64,000 bases of DNA from Cryobacterium sp. M96. Lineage in GTDB: Bacteria > Actinomycetota > Actinomycetes > Actinomycetales > Microbacteriaceae. Positions 35,401-45,899 of the stretch are shown here, one piece after another (the first letter of the stretch is position 1; each line of letters opens with the position of its first letter). The stretch lies in contig NZ_PJJS01000053.1 in the NCBI RefSeq assembly GCF_002929845.1, positions 157,587-221,586 on the forward strand. Reading direction: 5' to 3'. The notes beneath the pieces were generated by a model that was not told the origin of the DNA, made no database searches, and saw only the letters and a program-made list of their open reading frames with translations. Position numbers and translations under genes: made by a program.

Positions 35401-35482
35401 TCACTAACGCCAACAGTTATCGACGGTGAATCTCAGACGAAGTTGACGTTCTGTATCCGCGTTCCGGCAAGGGAGTCGATTC

Positions 35483-37207
35483 ATGAGTGAGACCGCAGCA
35501 CAACCAGATGCGCAGACACCAGCCAGCCCCGAGTCCTACGTCATAGGTGTTGACTACGGCACCCTTTCCGGCCGGGCGGTCGTCGTGCGAGTCTCTGACG
35601 GCGCCGAACTCGGCTCGGCCGTGCTCGACTATCCCCACGCAGTCATGGACACCACCCTTGCTGCCACGGGCGCGACGCTGCCGCCGGAGTGGGCGTTGCA
35701 GGTTCCGCAGGACTACGTCGCCGTGCTGAAGAGCGCCGTGCCGGCCGCCATCGCCAACGCGGGCATCGACCCGGCCCGCGTCATCGGCATCGGCACCGAC
35801 TTCACCGCCTGCACCATGGTTCCCGTCGTCGCCGACGGCACCCCGCTGAACGAGCTGCCGGAGTACGCCGGGCACCCGCACGCCTACGTCAAGCTATGGA
35901 GACACCACGCGGCACAGCCCCAGGCCGACCGGATCAACCAGCTCGCGGCCGAGCGCGGCGAGAGTTGGCTGCCACGCTATGGTGGCCTGATTTCCAGCGA
36001 ATGGGAGTTCGCGAAGGGCCTCCAGCTGCTGGAGGAAGACCCGGAACTTTACGCCCGGATGGACCATTGGGTCGAGGCGGCAGACTGGATCGTCTGGCAG
36101 TTGACCGGCCACTATGTGCGCAACGCCTGCACCGCCGGCTACAAGGGCATCCTGCAGGACGGCGCTTACCCCGGCGAGGATTTCCTTGCCGCTCTCAATC
36201 CCGGCTTCGCGCGGTTCGCCGTCGACAAGGTGGCTCATGAGATCGGGCAGTTGGGCGCATCCGCCGGCACTCTTTCCGCGGAGGCCGCCGCCTGGACCGG
36301 ACTGCCGGAGGGCATCGCCGTGGCGGTCGGCAACGTCGACGCTCACGTCACCGGCCCGGCCGCCCAGGCCGTGCTGCCGGGCCAGATGGTGGCCATCATG
36401 GGCACCTCGACCTGCCACGTGATGAACTCGGACCGGCTCGCGGAGGTTCCCGGCATGTGCGGGGTCGTCGACGGCGGCATCGTCTCCGGACTCTACGGCT
36501 ACGAGGCCGGGCAGTCCGGCGTGGGCGACATCTTCGCCTGGTACGTCAACAACCAGGTCCCCGCCCGCTACTTCGCCGCGGCGGAGGCGGCGGGCCTGAG
36601 CGTGCACCAGCACCTCACCGAGCTGATCAAGGACCAGCCCGTCGGCGGGCACGGGCTGATCGCCCTCGACTGGCACAGCGGCAACCGCTCAGTGCTCGTC
36701 GACCATGAACTCTCCGGCCTCGTGCTGGGCACGACCCTCACCACCCGGCCCGAGGAGATATACCGGGCCCTGCTCGAGGCCACCGCATTCGGCGCGCGCA
36801 CGATCGTCGAGACCTTCAACGCGAGCGGCGTGCCGGTGACCGAGTTCATCGTGGCCGGCGGGCTACTCAAGAATGCCTTCCTGATGCAGACCTACAGCAA
36901 TATTCTGCGGATGCCGATCTCAACGATCGACAGCGAGCAGGGGCCCGCGCTCGGCTCGGCCATCCACGCGGCGGTCGCCGCCGGCGCGTACCCCGATGTG
37001 CGCGCGGCCGGCCAGGCCATGGGCAAGCTCAACAAGAACGTGTACACACCCAACGATGAGTCTGCGTCGGCCTACGACCAACTGTTCGCCGAGTACACGC
37101 TCCTGCACGACTACTTCGGTCGGGGCGCGAACGACGTCATGCACCGACTGAAGGCGCTGAAGCGCGATGCGGCCGCATCGCTCGACTCGGCGGCGGTGCC
37201 GGCATGA
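35483..37207 (+). CDS. araB: Ribulokinase AraB
   Basis: Phosphorylates L-ribulose with ATP. 574 residues, FGGY kinase fold: N-terminal phosphate loop VIGVDYGTLSGRAVVV, GIGTDFTACTM, WVEAADWIVWQLTG, MGTSTCHVM and the C-terminal GGLLKNAFLMQTYSNIL, all typical of AraB rather than xylulokinase. ATG with AAGGGAG seven bases upstream. Overlaps araD by four bases. First gene of araB-araD-araA. Confidence 0.96.
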   Translation: MSETAAQPDAQTPASPESYVIGVDYGTLSGRAVVVRVSDGAELGSAVLDYPHAVMDTTLAATGATLPPEWALQVPQDYVAVLKSAVPAAIANAGIDPARVIGIGTDFTACTMVPVVADGTPLNELPEYAGHPHAYVKLWRHHAAQPQADRINQLAAERGESWLPRYGGLISSEWEFAKGLQLLEEDPELYARMDHWVEAADWIVWQLTGHYVRNACTAGYKGILQDGAYPGEDFLAALNPGFARFAVDKVAHEIGQLGASAGTLSAEAAAWTGLPEGIAVAVGNVDAHVTGPAAQAVLPGQMVAIMGTSTCHVMNSDRLAEVPGMCGVVDGGIVSGLYGYEAGQSGVGDIFAWYVNNQVPARYFAAAEAAGLSVHQHLTELIKDQPVGGHGLIALDWHSGNRSVLVDHELSGLVLGTTLTTRPEEIYRALLEATAFGARTIVETFNASGVPVTEFIVAGGLLKNAFLMQTYSNILRMPISTIDSEQGPALGSAIHAAVAAGAYPDVRAAGQAMGKLNKNVYTPNDESASAYDQLFAEYTLLHDYFGRGANDVMHRLKALKRDAAASLDSAAVPA

Positions 37208-37914
37208 GCCGCTTCGGCCCCACCGTCGACGCCGCTGTCATTCGTGTCCGTGAGGACGTCGCCCGCCTACACGGCGAGCTCACCCGCTACGGGCTCGTGG
37301 TCTGGACCGGCGGCAACGTCTCCGGCCGGGTGCCCGGCGCCGACCTCTTCGTGATCAAGCCCAGCGGCGTCGACTACGCCGACCTCACGCCCGAGAACAT
37401 GATCCTGTGTGACCTCGCGGGCGCCGTCATTCCCGGCTCCCCCGGTTCCGACCGGTCGCCATCGAGCGACACCGCCGCGCACGCCTACGTCTATCGCAAC
37501 ATGCCGGAGGTGGGCGGAGTCGTGCACACGCACTCCACTTACGCCACCGCATGGGCCGCCCGCGGGGAAGAGATCCCGTGCGTGATCACGGCGATGGCCG
37601 ACGAATTCGGCGGCCCCGTGCCCGTCGGCCGGTTCGCTATCATCGGTGACGACACCATCGGCCGCGGCATCGTCGACGCCCTCACCGGCCACCGGTCCCG
37701 CGCGGTGCTGATGCAGAACCACGGCCCGTTCACGATCGGCAAGGACGCCCGCGACGCCGTCAAGGCCGCCGTGATGGTCGAGGACGTCGCCCGCACCGTG
37801 CACCTCGCCCGCCAGGGCGGAGACCTCATCCCGATCCCGCAAGCCGCGATCGACTCCCTCTTCAACCGCTATCAGAACGTCTACGGACAAGCACCGCAAG
37901 GAGCACTGCGCTAA
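37204..37914 (+). CDS. araD: L-ribulose-5-phosphate 4-epimerase AraD
   Basis: Converts L-ribulose 5-phosphate to D-xylulose 5-phosphate, feeding the pentose phosphate pathway. 236 residues of the class II aldolase fold. Zinc-site motif [13 protein letters not shown] and the later [11 protein letters not shown] are present. WTGGNVSGR and KPSGVDY mark the phosphate site. ATGA overlap with araB, and its TAA shares a base with the ATG of araA. Confidence 0.95.
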   Translation: MSRFGPTVDAAVIRVREDVARLHGELTRYGLVVWTGGNVSGRVPGADLFVIKPSGVDYADLTPENMILCDLAGAVIPGSPGSDRSPSSDTAAHAYVYRNMPEVGGVVHTHSTYATAWAARGEEIPCVITAMADEFGGPVPVGRFAIIGDDTIGRGIVDALTGHRSRAVLMQNHGPFTIGKDARDAVKAAVMVEDVARTVHLARQGGDLIPIPQAAIDSLFNRYQNVYGQAPQGALR

Positions 37915-39431
37915 TGCCAACACTCACCACCACCCTCGATCACTACGAAGTCTGGTTCCTCACCGGAAGCCAGAACCTCTACGGCCAGGAGACCCTGCGT
38001 CAGGTCGCCGAGCAGTCCAGGACCATCGCCGACGCGCTCGGCGCAAGCAGCGACATCCCGGTGAAAATCGTCTGGAAGCCCGTGCTCACCGACTCGGACT
38101 CGATTCGCCGCGCGGCGCTCGACGCGAACTCGGATGACCGGGTGATCGGCCTGATCGCGTGGATGCACACCTTCTCACCCGCGAAGATGTGGATCTCCGG
38201 GCTCGACGCCCTGACCAAGCCGCTGCTGCACCTGCACACCCAAGCCAACGTCGAACTGCCCTGGAGCGAGATCGACTTCGACTTCATGAACCTCAACCAG
38301 GCCGCGCACGGCGACCGTGAGTTCGGCTACATCCAGACCCGTCTCGGCGTGTCCCGCAAGACTGTCGTCGGCCACGTCTCCAACCCGGCCGTGACAAACC
38401 AGATCGGCACCTGGACCCGCGCGGCCGCCGGTTGGGCCGCGTCCCGCAGCATGAAGCTCGCCCGCTTCGGCGACAACATGCGCTACGTCGCCGTCACCGA
38501 GGGCGACAAGACCGAGGCCGAACTGCGCTTCGGGGTGCAGGTGAACACCTGGCCGGTCAACGAACTCGCCGAGGCCGTGCACGCGGCGACGGATGCCGAG
38601 ATCACCGCTCTGGTCGCGGAGTACGAAGACCTCTACGACGTGGCCCCCGAATTGCGCGTGGGCGGCGAACGCCACGAGTCGCTCCGATACGGTGCCGCGA
38701 TCGAGATCGGACTCAAGTCCTTCCTCGAGGCCGGCGGCTTCAGCGCCTTTACCACTAGCTTCGAAGACCTCGGCGCGCTCCGCCAGCTGCCGGGCCTCGC
38801 CGTGCAGCGGCTGATGGAACAGGGCTACGGCTTCGCCGGGGAGGGCGACTGGAAGACGGCCATCCTCGTGCGCGTGGCCAACGTGATGGGCGCCGGCCTG
38901 CCCGGCGGTGCGAGCCTGATGGAGGACTACACCTATGACCTCACCCCCGGGGACGAACTGATCCTCGGTGCCCACATGCTCGAAGTAAACCCGGCGCTCT
39001 CAACCGAGAAGCCCACACTCGAAATCCACCCGCTCGGAATCGGCGACCGCGAAGACCCCGTGCGCCTGGTCTTCAACGCCGCCCCCGGCCCCGCCGTCGT
39101 GGTCGCGATGAGTGACATGCGCGAGCGGTTCCGACTCATCGCCAACGTGGTCGAGGTCGTCGAGCCCACCGAGGCACTCCCGAAGCTCCCGGTCGGCCGC
39201 GCCGTCTGGCGCCCCGCGCCCGACTTCGCCACCTCCGCCGCCGCCTGGCTCACCGCCGGCGCCGCCCACCACACGGTCATGTCGACTGCCGTCGGCATCG
39301 AGGTCTTCCAGGACTACGCCGAGATGGCTCACACCGAACTCCTCCTGATCGACCAGTCCACAACACTGCGTGACTTCGGCCGTGAGGTGCGATGGAACCA
39401 GGCATACTACCGGCTGGCGCAAGGACTGTAG
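37914..39431 (+). CDS. araA: L-arabinose isomerase AraA
   Basis: Interconverts L-arabinose and L-ribulose, the first catabolic step. 505 residues, normal length. Signatures [44 protein letters not shown] and HMLEVNPAL (metal-ligand His) fit AraA throughout. AAGGAG upstream of the ATG lies inside the end of araD. Closes the operon; no clear terminator was seen after it. Confidence 0.96.
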   Translation: MPTLTTTLDHYEVWFLTGSQNLYGQETLRQVAEQSRTIADALGASSDIPVKIVWKPVLTDSDSIRRAALDANSDDRVIGLIAWMHTFSPAKMWISGLDALTKPLLHLHTQANVELPWSEIDFDFMNLNQAAHGDREFGYIQTRLGVSRKTVVGHVSNPAVTNQIGTWTRAAAGWAASRSMKLARFGDNMRYVAVTEGDKTEAELRFGVQVNTWPVNELAEAVHAATDAEITALVAEYEDLYDVAPELRVGGERHESLRYGAAIEIGLKSFLEAGGFSAFTTSFEDLGALRQLPGLAVQRLMEQGYGFAGEGDWKTAILVRVANVMGAGLPGGASLMEDYTYDLTPGDELILGAHMLEVNPALSTEKPTLEIHPLGIGDREDPVRLVFNAAPGPAVVVAMSDMRERFRLIANVVEVVEPTEALPKLPVGRAVWRPAPDFATSAAAWLTAGAAHHTVMSTAVGIEVFQDYAEMAHTELLLIDQSTTLRDFGREVRWNQAYYRLAQGL

Positions 39432-39499
39432 CTCCGGGGCGAACACGGGACTCCCGCCTCAGCTTGGCGGAGGTTTCGCCGGTCTTACCGTTCGAGGCC

Positions 39500-39850
39500 G
39501 GCGGCACGGGTACGAGGGTCGTCGGTCGATTTCGACTCGTCGCCGCGGGTAGCCGGGCGGGCCTTTACGGTCAGGCCGGCAGCGCGCATCGCGCACCTCG
39601 TCGAGCGCGGTAGCCGGCATCTGCTGGCCGGCCCCGCACTTGCTCGGCGGCGCGCTCTGAGCCTGCTTCTCTTGCAGGTCCGCCACTCGTACCGCGAGCT
39701 CCGCGCCAACGCTGCGCTCATGGTACGCCATCAGGGATGGCCTGGGTTTGGGTCGGTTCAACCTTGTACCGGTCACGGAACACGTCGACTTCGGCGGCAA
39801 GGCGCACCCACTCCTGTCGGCGGGTGCTCTCGGTCGGGATGTCTCCGAAC
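39500..39850 (-). pseudogene. Decayed mobile-gene fragment, copy A
   Basis: A minus-strand frame here contains AYHERSVGAELAVRVADLQE, then KQAQSAPPSKCGAGQQMPAT, related to copy B at 40020-40480 (YRERAVGAELAARVATLQKK). DNA also aligns at a constant ~549-bp offset. No intact gene is present. The pattern resembles the C-terminal end of large actinobacterial relaxase/TraA proteins, but this is only a guess. Confidence 0.4.
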
Positions 39851-40019
39851 GGACCGCGGGGCGGTCTGAAAGTCGCGCGATTGCCCGATCGCCCGGGTGC
39901 TCAAGGATCAGCAGTTTCAAATTCGCGTCGTTTCGAAAATCGATCAAATGAGGCTCGGGACTTCCTTGCTCGACGGCATTGAGGCGTCGGATTTTCTACC
40001 GTTCGCGGCCGTCATCGCG

Positions 40020-40480
40020 GGTACGCTGGTCATCGGAATGTGTCGTCTGGTCTCCGCGCGTGGCCTGCAGCGGCATTACGGTGAGGCCGGCGGCGCGTTG
40101 CGCTTTACGCTGCTTACCTGCCGTAATCCGGTTCGCGGCGCGCATCACGTCGAGTGCGGTGTCCGGCCTATGCCGGCCGGTTTCGCGAGCGTTCGGCGGG
40201 GTGCTCTGAGCCTGCTTCTTCTGCAGGGTAGCTACGCGCGCCGCGAGTTCGGCACCAACCGCGCGCTCACGGTACGCCGCGGGAATGGCCTCGGTCTGTG
40301 CCGGGTCCATATCGTACCGGTCGCGGAACACGTCGACTGCGGCGGACGCCCGGCCACTGCTGGCGCCAGGTTGGCGGGGGCCGTTTCGATACGTCGTTCC
40401 ATTCGGCGGGAGAAGACGGGGCCGACGTCGTCGGCGGTGCCGCGTTCTCGTTCGTTCCACGAGTCCCGCAGCACACTGGC
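40020..40480 (-). pseudogene. Decayed mobile-gene fragment, copy B
   Basis: Reads, with a frame change near 40350, SWNERERGTADDVGPVFSRR, then VDVFRDRYDMDPAQTEAIPA, then AYRERAVGAELAARVATLQK. Paralogue of copy A and better preserved upstream. Possible tail of a conjugative relaxase; not certain. With copy A it suggests an old duplication or two insertions of the same element. Confidence 0.45.
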
Positions 40481-40571
40481 TGGGTCAAGGCCGTGGGTTT
40501 CGGCGTGGGTGTGGCTGCTCGTTCAGGCAACGTCGACTGATCGAACGCTCGGACTCGCGCAGCTGAATTCT

Positions 40572-40691
40572 TCAGACAGCCAGAGCCGTCCGCACGAGTT
40601 CGGAGAGTTGCTTGACTGAGACCTCGCGCCGATAGAGGAAAGCTTTCAACGCTTCGCCGTAGATGACGCTGCGCACGCGGCTGGCGCTCAT
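40572..40691 (-). CDS. Very small open frame, 39 residues
   Basis: MSASRVRSVIYGEALKAFLY followed by RREVSVKQLSELVRTALAV, preceded by GGTGG seven bases before the ATG. Helical, basic; not recognised. It lies just upstream (in transcription order) of the copy B fragment, so it may belong to the same old element. Confidence 0.3.
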   Translation of the reverse strand: MSASRVRSVIYGEALKAFLYRREVSVKQLSELVRTALAV

Positions 40692-40699
40692 GGTGTCCC

Positions 40700-41145
40700 A
40701 CCTGAGTTCAGACCAATGCGGCTAACTGTTCCCGTACCCATGAAGACAACGTGTCAGCTTCCACCTCGCGCCCGGACAGAACAATGCCTGGCCAGGTCCG
40801 CCGTGTCGAACGGGATCGTGAGTGTGCCCGGCTCCAGCGCCAGAGGGGCATCGATCTCGATCGGCGGGGCTCACTCGCCCGGCACTTCATTGAGCCGCTC
40901 GTCGTCAGAGACGCTTAGGCTCACGGACAACACGGCCTTGCCGAGTCCGCGGGCTTCAAATGTTGCAGCGGATTCGACGGCAAGGACATTCTTCGAAAAA
41001 GCTGTCGTCACCGTCAGCGATGCCGTTTTCGGTCGAGCGGCGGTCGTCAGGGCGACAGCGGGTCACACTACTCAGAGTCCCATGAATTCGCGGAAGTGAG
41101 CTGTTCTAAACCTTCAGCCACCTGAGTCCACCGCAGGGCACTAGC
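40700..41145. other. Non-coding or decayed stretch before merR
   Basis: No supported gene. One minus-strand frame gives a short protein-like stretch (ALEPGTLTIPFDTADLARHC) that begins and ends abruptly, probably more debris of the element to the left. Confidence 0.4.
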
Positions 41146-41535
41146 TCACTGCTGGCGCAGGAGAGCAAGGAATTCGTCGGCCATTGCGAGCTGATCCCGC
41201 AGCCCCTGGCGCCGCTCCTCGGCCTGTGCAATGAAGGACTCCAAGTCTGACCTCACGGCGGCAATGTCGGCGCCCTCGATGGCGCCATCCAGTGTGTCGA
41301 TGGTCTTGAGGAGCGACATCATTTCTTCAAGCGAGAAGCCCAGCGGCTTCATGCGCCGGATCAGGATCAACCGGGCCAGATCTTCGTCCGTGTAGAGACG
41401 GAAGCCGCCATCAGTCCGGCCTGAGGCCCTGAGCAAACCAATTTCGTCGTAGTGGCGGATGGTTCGCAATGACAGTCCGGTGCGTTCGGCCAGTTCGCCG
41501 ATATGCATAGTTGCCGTTGGCTCAGTCGGTGACAT
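41146..41535 (-). CDS. MerR-family regulator
   Basis: 129 residues. Winged HTH HIGELAERTGLSLRTIRHYD, then EIGLLRASGRTDGGFRLYT, and a C-terminal dimerisation helix (VRSDLESFIAQAEERRQGLR). No metal-binding Cys cluster, so an organic or redox signal is more likely than a metal. ATG of MSPTEPT with GAGAGG upstream. Divergent from the SulP gene, with a perfect 16-bp palindrome between them, so it probably controls that transporter. Confidence 0.9.
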   Translation of the reverse strand: MSPTEPTATMHIGELAERTGLSLRTIRHYDEIGLLRASGRTDGGFRLYTDEDLARLILIRRMKPLGFSLEEMMSLLKTIDTLDGAIEGADIAAVRSDLESFIAQAEERRQGLRDQLAMADEFLALLRQQ

Positions 41536-41567
41536 GGCGGGACCTCTCATGCGTGGACTCGAACATA

Positions 41568-41583
41568 ACCCTAACGTTAGGGT
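41568..41583. promoter_or_regulatory. Perfect palindrome between merR and sulP
   Basis: ACCCTAACGTTAGGGT, 16 bp with full two-fold symmetry, 32 bases before the merR start. Typical form of a MerR-family operator; TAGAGT next to it may be the rightward -10. Confidence 0.75.
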
Positions 41584-41668
41584 AGAGTTGTGATCGTCGG
41601 CTGACATTGTGTGACAGCCCACCATCCATCCTCGCCGTATCGGCGGATGATTGTGCGCACCGGGCGCA

Positions 41669-41698
41669 CCCCTTCCCCTTCCCCTTCCCCTTCCCCTT
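41669..41698 (+). repeat. TTCCCC hexanucleotide array in the sulP leader
   Basis: Four perfect TTCCCC units (41673-41696) with CCCC before and TTCG after. It lies between the MerR palindrome and the sulP start, so it would be in the 5' leader. Length changes in units of six could alter leader structure or translation. Confidence 0.85.
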
Positions 41699-41744
41699 CG
41701 CCCTATTCTGGCCCGCCACCGCGAGCCCCGTCCCTGGAGGCCCC

Positions 41745-43265
41745 ATGGCACTCGCTCAAAAATCCCCCACGCCCGACCGTTACAAAGCCGAGCCATCGGT
41801 GATGACAGCACTTCGAACTCCGCGGCTCCTCACCCGAGAAGCTCTCGCCGGCCTCGTCGTCGCGATGGCGCTGATCCCGGAAGCGATCTCGTTCTCCATC
41901 ATCGCTGGCGTCGACCCACGGGTTGGACTGTTTTCGTCCTTCGTGATGGCCGTATCCATTGCGTTCCTCGGCGGCCGCCCCGCGATGATCACCGCCGCAA
42001 CGGGAGCCATCGCCCTAGTGATCGCCCCGGTAGCACGCGAGTACGGCATGGATTATTTCATCGCCACGGTCATCCTGGCCGGGCTCCTGCAGGTGATCCT
42101 GGGCGTGCTGGGCGTGGCCAAGCTCATGCGTTTCATCCCGCGCAGCGTCATGGTCGGATTCGTGAACTCCTTGGCCATCCTCATCTTCATCGCACAGTTG
42201 CCGCATTTGCTCGGGGTGCCGTTCATGGTGTACCCGCTGGTGGCGATCGGGATCATCATCATGGTCGTCATGCCCCGGTTCACCAAGATTATCCCCGCCC
42301 CGTTGGTCGCCATCGTGGTGCTGACCATCGCAACCGTCACCATCGCAATCAACGTGCCCACCGTCGGCGACCAGGGCGAACTGCCCAAGAGCCTCCCCGA
42401 ACTCTTCATCCCAAACGTTCCCCTCAACGCAGAGACGCTCACGATCATCGCCCCCTACGCGCTGGCCATGGCCATGGTCGGCATCCTCGAGTCCCTAATG
42501 ACGGCCAAACTCGTCGACGAGGTCACCGACACCCACTCCCACAAGACCCGCGAAACCTGGGGTCAAGGCGTCTCCAACATGCTCTCCGGCTTCTTCGGCG
42601 GCATGGGCGGGTGCGCCATGATCGGCCAGACCATGATCAATGTGAAGGCCTCCGGCGCCCGAACCCGCATCTCCACGTTCCTTGCCGGCGTATTCCTGCT
42701 GATCCTGGTCGTCGCTCTCGGCGATGTCGTCGCCATCATCCCCATGGCCGCCCTGGTGGCCGTGATGATCATCGTCTCGGTGCTGACCTTCGACTGGCAC
42801 AGCATCCGTCTGTCCACACTTCAGAGGATGCCAAAAAGCGAAACTACGGTCATGGTCGCCACAGTCGCCGTGGTCGTAATTACCCACAACCTCGCCATCG
42901 GCGTAGTCGTCGGGGTTCTCGTGGCAATGGTCGCCTTCGCCCGCCGGGTGGCGCACCTCGTAGACGTTGAACGCAGCTTGTCCAATGATGAGTCTGTCCC
43001 GACTGCGTACTACACCGTGACCGGCGCGCTCTTTTTCGCGTCAAGCAACGACCTCACCACCCAGTTCGAGTACGCAGAAGACCCGGACCGCATCGTCATC
43101 GACATGGCCGCCTCCCACATCTGGGACGCCTCCACCGTCGCAGCCCTCGACTCCATCACGAACAAATATGAACGTCTCGGCAAACGCGCCGTGATCGTCG
43201 GTATGAACGATGCCAGCACCAATATCCACGCCCGCCTCGCCGGCAACCTCGGCGGAGGTCACTGA
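41745..43265 (+). CDS. SulP-family anion transporter with STAS domain
   Basis: 506 residues. About 11 membrane segments: first block TREALAGLVVAMALIPEAIS, then ATGAIALVIAPVA and the family hallmark MGGCAMIGQTMINVKASGART. The C-terminal STAS domain ends with FEYAEDPDRIVIDMAASHIW. Moves sulfate, bicarbonate or another anion; the substrate is not predictable. ATG at MALAQKSP with GGAGG five bases upstream; an open extension upstream would encode FPFPFP repeats and is unlikely to be translated. Confidence 0.9.
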   Translation: MALAQKSPTPDRYKAEPSVMTALRTPRLLTREALAGLVVAMALIPEAISFSIIAGVDPRVGLFSSFVMAVSIAFLGGRPAMITAATGAIALVIAPVAREYGMDYFIATVILAGLLQVILGVLGVAKLMRFIPRSVMVGFVNSLAILIFIAQLPHLLGVPFMVYPLVAIGIIIMVVMPRFTKIIPAPLVAIVVLTIATVTIAINVPTVGDQGELPKSLPELFIPNVPLNAETLTIIAPYALAMAMVGILESLMTAKLVDEVTDTHSHKTRETWGQGVSNMLSGFFGGMGGCAMIGQTMINVKASGARTRISTFLAGVFLLILVVALGDVVAIIPMAALVAVMIIVSVLTFDWHSIRLSTLQRMPKSETTVMVATVAVVVITHNLAIGVVVGVLVAMVAFARRVAHLVDVERSLSNDESVPTAYYTVTGALFFASSNDLTTQFEYAEDPDRIVIDMAASHIWDASTVAALDSITNKYERLGKRAVIVGMNDASTNIHARLAGNLGGGH

Positions 43266-43411
43266 CCCCACCGGCTGAGCAGCATCCCTCGTCGACTCCC
43301 CGCCGCGGCGTAGACAAGTTCGCGAGAGGTGGAGGAGTCGGCGAGGACGTGGGCGGTGTTCGCGGTCATGCCCTGGACCCGGTGAATGGGAACGGGTCCC
43401 CCATCCGCCTC

Positions 43412-43440
43412 TTGCCATAGAGTGGCACTTGAGTTTTACT
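43412..43440 (+). promoter_or_regulatory. Promoter and operator candidate of the hutU block
   Basis: TTGCCA (43412-43417), 17 bases, TTTACT (43435-43440). The inverted repeat TGCCA-N5-TGGCA (43413-43427) overlaps the -35, a plausible site for the IclR protein encoded next. Confidence 0.5.
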
Positions 43441-43480
43441 GGATGACATCAGCATCCGCACGAGAACCGGGAGAGCACCC

Positions 43481-44152
43481 ATGGCCGAGTCGTCCACCCG
43501 AACCGTGGAACGAGCCCTCGACCTGCTCGCCGTGATCTGCGACGCCGACGGGCTCACGCTCTCGGAGAGCTCACGCGCCGTCGCCCTCGCACCGAGCACC
43601 GCCCTGCGCCTGCTGCGCACGCTCGAGACCCGCGGCTTCGTGCACAAGACCGACGACGGCGCCTACCTGCCGGGCAGCCGCATCATCCAGCTCGGCGCGC
43701 AGTCGCTCAGCAGCGAGTCGCTGGTCACCCTCTCCCGCCCGGCCATGGAGCGGCTCGTCGCCGAGACCGGCGAGTCCGTCTACCTCAGCGTCGTGGGCCA
43801 CAACGCCACCGGGCTCTACATCGCCATCGTCGAGGGCACCCACTCGGTGCGGCACACGAGCTGGGTCGGCCGCACCGTGCCGCTCGAACGCTCCGCGGCC
43901 GGGCAAGTGCTCACCGGGCATACCCCGGAGACCGGCTACGTGGTCGTCGAACGCGGCGTCGAAACGGATGTCACGGCCCTGGCCGCGCCGATCCGTTCGG
44001 AGGCCAGAACAATCGCCGCCCTGAGCCTGGTCATCCCGAGCTACCGGGTGGAGACCGCGGACATCCGTCGCTACGGCCCGCTGCTGGCCCAGGCTGCCGG
44101 GCACGTGTCCGCCGGTCTCAGCCGTGCCGTCCCCAACCTCCCTACGGACTGA
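43481..44152 (+). CDS. IclR-family regulator of the hutU-hutI block
   Basis: 223 residues. HTH TLSESSRAVALAPSTALRLL (about residues 26-45) and IclR effector domain with ETGESVYLSVVGHN. GGGAGAG precedes the ATG. Transcribed in the same direction as hutU, 45 bases apart, so it may be autoregulated within the operon. Distinct from the IclR next to hutH; the two share only the family fold. Confidence 0.88.
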   Translation: MAESSTRTVERALDLLAVICDADGLTLSESSRAVALAPSTALRLLRTLETRGFVHKTDDGAYLPGSRIIQLGAQSLSSESLVTLSRPAMERLVAETGESVYLSVVGHNATGLYIAIVEGTHSVRHTSWVGRTVPLERSAAGQVLTGHTPETGYVVVERGVETDVTALAAPIRSEARTIAALSLVIPSYRVETADIRRYGPLLAQAAGHVSAGLSRAVPNLPTD

Positions 44153-44197
44153 TCGACCCCGAATCGCCCGAACCCCCGAACCCCCTAGGAGACAGTG

Positions 44198-45886
44198 ATG
44201 TCCGAATCCCGCCCCGTGCGCGCCGCCCGCGGCACCAAGTTGACCGCGAAGAGCTGGCAGACCGAGGGCCCGCTGCGGATGCTGATGAACAATCTCGACC
44301 CCGAGGTGGCCGAGCACCCGGAGAACCTGGTGGTCTACGGCGGCACGGGCAAGGCCGCCCGCAACTGGGAGGCCTATGACGCCATCGTTCGCACGCTCAC
44401 CACGCTGGAAAAGGACGAGACGCTGCTGGTGCAGTCCGGCAAGCCGGTCGGCGTGTTCCGCACGCACGAGTGGGCGCCGCGGGTGCTGATCGCCAACTCC
44501 AACCTGGTCGGCGATTGGGCGACCTGGCCGGAGTTCCGCCGCCTCGAGGCCCTCGGCCTGACGATGTACGGCCAGATGACGGCGGGTTCGTGGATCTACA
44601 TCGGCACCCAGGGCATCCTGCAGGGCACATATGAGACCTTCGCCGCCGTGGCCGCGAAGATCGCCGCCCGTGAGGGCGGGCCTCACAAACACAGTGGCGG
44701 CACCCTGGCCGGCACGCTCACCCTCACCGGTGGGGCCGGCGGCATGGGCGGCGCGCAACCGCTGGCCGTGACCATGAACGGCGGCGCCGTGCTGATCGTC
44801 GACGTGGACGAGTCCCGGCTACTGCGCCGGGTCGAGCATGGCTATCTCGACGAACTGGCACCCACCCTCGACGACGCCATCGCCCGGGTACTCGCGGCGA
44901 AGAACGAGAAGCGCGCCCTCTCCGTGGGCGTGGTCGGCAACGCGGCGACCGTGTTCGCCGAGCTGCTGGAGCGGCGGGTGCCGATCGACATCGTCACCGA
45001 CCAGACCAGCGCGCACGACCCGCTGGCCTACCTGCCGGAGGGTGTCACTGCGGAGGAGTGGCATGACTACGCGGCCGCGAAGCCCGAGGAGTTCACCGAG
45101 CGCGCCCGGGCATCCATGGCCAAACAGGTCACCGCGATGGTGGGCTTCCAGGATGCCGGTGCCGAGGTCTTCGACTACGGCAACTCGATCCGGGCGGAGG
45201 CGGAGCTCGGCGGCTGCGCGCGGGCGTTCGATTTTCCCGGGTTCGTGCCCGCATATATCCGCCCGCTGTTCGCCGAGGGCAAAGGCCCGTTCCGCTGGGT
45301 GGCGCTCTCGGGCGACCCGGCCGACATCGCGGCGACCGACCAGGCCATCGTGGAGCTGTTCCCCGAGGACGAGCACCTGCGCCGCTGGATCACGAAGGCG
45401 CAGAACACCGTGCACTTCGAGGGCCTGCCCGCCCGGATCTGCTGGCTCGGCTACCAGGAACGGCACCGGGCCGGCCTGAAGTTCAACGAGATGGTGGCGT
45501 CGGGCGAGCTGAGCGCGCCGATCGTGATCGGCCGCGACCACCTCGACTCCGGCTCGGTCGCCTCGCCCTACCGGGAGACCGAGGCCATGCTGGACGGGTC
45601 GGATGCGATCGCCGACTGGCCGCTGCTGAACGCGCTGCTGAACACGGCGTCGGGCGCCACCTGGGTGTCGATCCACCACGGCGGCGGCGTCGGGATCGGC
45701 CGCAGCATCCACGCCGGCCAGGTGATCGTGGCCGACGGCACCCCCCTGGCCGCCGAGAAGATCGCCCGGGTGCTCACCAACGACCCCGGCACCGGCGTGA
45801 TGCGGCACGTCGACGCCGGGTATCAGCGGGCCGAGGAGGTGGCCCGGGAGCGCGGCCTGCGCGTGCCGATGTGGGAGTCGGAGTGA
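44198..45886 (+). CDS. hutU: Urocanate hydratase HutU
   Basis: Second step of histidine degradation: urocanate to imidazolone propionate with tightly bound NAD+. 562 residues. [48 protein letters not shown] and the NAD-site region [10 protein letters not shown] are conserved; the signature [16 protein letters not shown] is present. The ATG at 44198 is taken since AGGAG lies six bases upstream, against three for the adjacent GTG. Leads the hutU-M20-hutF-hutI chain. Confidence 0.96.
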   Translation: MSESRPVRAARGTKLTAKSWQTEGPLRMLMNNLDPEVAEHPENLVVYGGTGKAARNWEAYDAIVRTLTTLEKDETLLVQSGKPVGVFRTHEWAPRVLIANSNLVGDWATWPEFRRLEALGLTMYGQMTAGSWIYIGTQGILQGTYETFAAVAAKIAAREGGPHKHSGGTLAGTLTLTGGAGGMGGAQPLAVTMNGGAVLIVDVDESRLLRRVEHGYLDELAPTLDDAIARVLAAKNEKRALSVGVVGNAATVFAELLERRVPIDIVTDQTSAHDPLAYLPEGVTAEEWHDYAAAKPEEFTERARASMAKQVTAMVGFQDAGAEVFDYGNSIRAEAELGGCARAFDFPGFVPAYIRPLFAEGKGPFRWVALSGDPADIAATDQAIVELFPEDEHLRRWITKAQNTVHFEGLPARICWLGYQERHRAGLKFNEMVASGELSAPIVIGRDHLDSGSVASPYRETEAMLDGSDAIADWPLLNALLNTASGATWVSIHHGGGVGIGRSIHAGQVIVADGTPLAAEKIARVLTNDPGTGVMRHVDAGYQRAEEVARERGLRVPMWESE

Positions 45887-45899
45887 GTGGGGTGTGCGC

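Noticed and set aside
41607..41744. Longer SulP product starting at 41607 with an FPFPFP run
   Set aside because: A good ribosome site precedes the ATG at 41745 and the extension would begin almost at the predicted transcription start.
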